Below, one piece after another: positions 4,574 through 5,290 of a stretch of 5,290 bases of DNA. The position numbers and the translations under genes are program-made. A model generated the notes under the pieces. The model did not search any database and was not told the origin of the DNA. It saw only the letters and a program-made list of their open reading frames with translations. Position 1 is the stretch's first letter; each line of letters begins with the position of its first letter. Origin of the DNA: Acinetobacter sp. (GTDB taxonomy: Bacteria; Pseudomonadota; Gammaproteobacteria; Pseudomonadales; Moraxellaceae); assembly GCA_030152275.1 (NCBI GenBank), contig JASLHF010000206.1, positions 1 to 5,290 on the forward strand, read 5' to 3'.

Positions 4574-5290
4574 ATGAGCATGGCGAACAAGGTCCTTCAA
4601 CTCATCCAAGAAAGTGGCGCAAAATGGGTCGATTTCCGCTTTACTGATACTAAAGGTAAGGAACAGCACGTTACTTACCCAGCAGATACAATTGATGAAG
4701 ATACGTTTGAAGACGGTAAAATGTTTGACGGTTCTTCAATTGCTGGTTGGAAAGGTATCGAAGCGTCTGACATGATTTTACGCCCAGATGCAGAAACAGG
4801 TTTTATTGACCCGTTCTTCGCTGAGCCTACAGTAGTTGTTACTTGTGATGTTATCGAGCCATCAACTGGTCAAGGTTATGATCGTGACCCACGTTCTATT
4901 GCTCGCCGTGCAGAAGAATATCTAAAATCTACAGGGATTGGTGATACTGCATTCTTTGGTCCAGAACCAGAATTCTTTGTATTTGACGAAGTGAAGTGGG
5001 ACATCGATATGTCTGGCGCTCGTCATACATTAATCGCTGAAGAAGCTGCTTGGTCTACTGGTAAAGATTACGAGTCTGGTAACTCTGGTCACCGTCCACG
5101 TGTTAAAGGCGGTTACTTCCCAGTTCCACCGGTAGATTCTCATCACGATATGCGTGCTGAGATGTGTAACAAAATCGAAGACATCATGGGCGCTGGTCGT
5201 GTAGAAGTTCACCACCACGAAGTTGCATCTTGCCAGTTAGAAATTGGTGTAAGTTTCAACACTATGGTTCTTAAAGCTGACGAAGTACAA
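4574..5290 (+). CDS. glnA: Glutamine synthetase type I, N-terminal half (partial)
   Basis: The enzyme makes glutamine from glutamate, ammonia and ATP in the cytosol; the family forms a dodecamer. The frame runs open to the window edge, giving 239 of roughly 470 residues. The N-terminal beta-grasp domain (about 1-105) includes F-T-D-T-K-G-K at 23-29 and [10 protein letters not shown] at 50-59. The catalytic domain begins with [12 protein letters not shown] at 127-138, whose Glu131 and Glu133 are metal and substrate ligands. G-G-Y-F-P-V-P-P is at 179-186. V-H-H-H-E-V-A at 212-218 has Glu216, and Q-L-E-I-G has Glu223. The regulatory adenylylation Tyr of the family lies beyond the edge. GGAG (4566-4569) is four bases from the first ATG and ten from the ATG of Met3 (4580), so either start is possible; I keep the longer one. 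Codon choice is that of a highly expressed gene. Control probably comes from the tandem promoters upstream. Confidence 0.97.
   Translation, partial: MSMANKVLQLIQESGAKWVDFRFTDTKGKEQHVTYPADTIDEDTFEDGKMFDGSSIAGWKGIEASDMILRPDAETGFIDPFFAEPTVVVTCDVIEPSTGQGYDRDPRSIARRAEEYLKSTGIGDTAFFGPEPEFFVFDEVKWDIDMSGARHTLIAEEAAWSTGKDYESGNSGHRPRVKGGYFPVPPVDSHHDMRAEMCNKIEDIMGAGRVEVHHHEVASCQLEIGVSFNTMVLKADEVQ

Noticed and set aside
5030..5218. 62-codon minus-strand frame inside glnA
   Set aside because: It lies entirely antisense to the conserved glnA coding sequence and has no recognisable protein features.

Overview
The window looks like chromosomal DNA of an Acinetobacter-type gammaproteobacterium. The evidence is a compact trpG-trpD-trpC cluster without trpE or trpF (the arrangement known from Acinetobacter calcoaceticus and also from pseudomonads), AT-rich intergenic DNA, and protein sequences of Acinetobacter character. 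Genus is inferred from recognition only; no database search was possible.

Layout. Positions 1-504 are a small accessory patch. It holds the C-terminal end of an IS30-family transposase, then an open frame for a short membrane-anchored protein of unknown function that finishes in a second, diverged IS30 transposase tail. Converging on it from the minus strand is a DUF1643 gene (978-508). Positions 1078-3553, minus strand, hold the tryptophan operon segment trpG -> trpD -> trpC, with 18-19 nt gaps and an SD-like sequence before each gene. A hairpin at 1039-1071 probably ends the transcript. Positions 3554-4573 form a gap of about 1 kb with no convincing gene. Its left end must hold the trpG promoter, and it includes a 13-bp palindrome. 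Its middle holds weak, mutually exclusive short ORFs and a strong imperfect hairpin. Its right end is the glnA control region. From 4574 to the window edge lies the first half of glnA (glutamine synthetase type I), running off the right end.

How the parts work together. TrpG supplies ammonia from glutamine for anthranilate synthesis (and, by precedent in Acinetobacter, probably for p-aminobenzoate too). TrpD and TrpC carry anthranilate on to indole-3-glycerol phosphate. GlnA makes that glutamine. The best regulatory signal is upstream of glnA. A near-consensus sigma-54 promoter (4497-4513) is preceded by a sigma-70-like -10 (4420-4425) and two NtrC-like boxes (4334-4350 and 4386-4402). The second box occupies the expected -35 position of the sigma-70 promoter. 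This resembles the enterobacterial glnAp1/glnAp2 switch.

I saw no new defence, CRISPR or mobile system. The points most worth checking are the IS30-flanked chimeric ORF, the glnA promoter architecture, and a Gly in place of the usual Asn in the TrpD K-H-G-N-R anthranilate-site motif.
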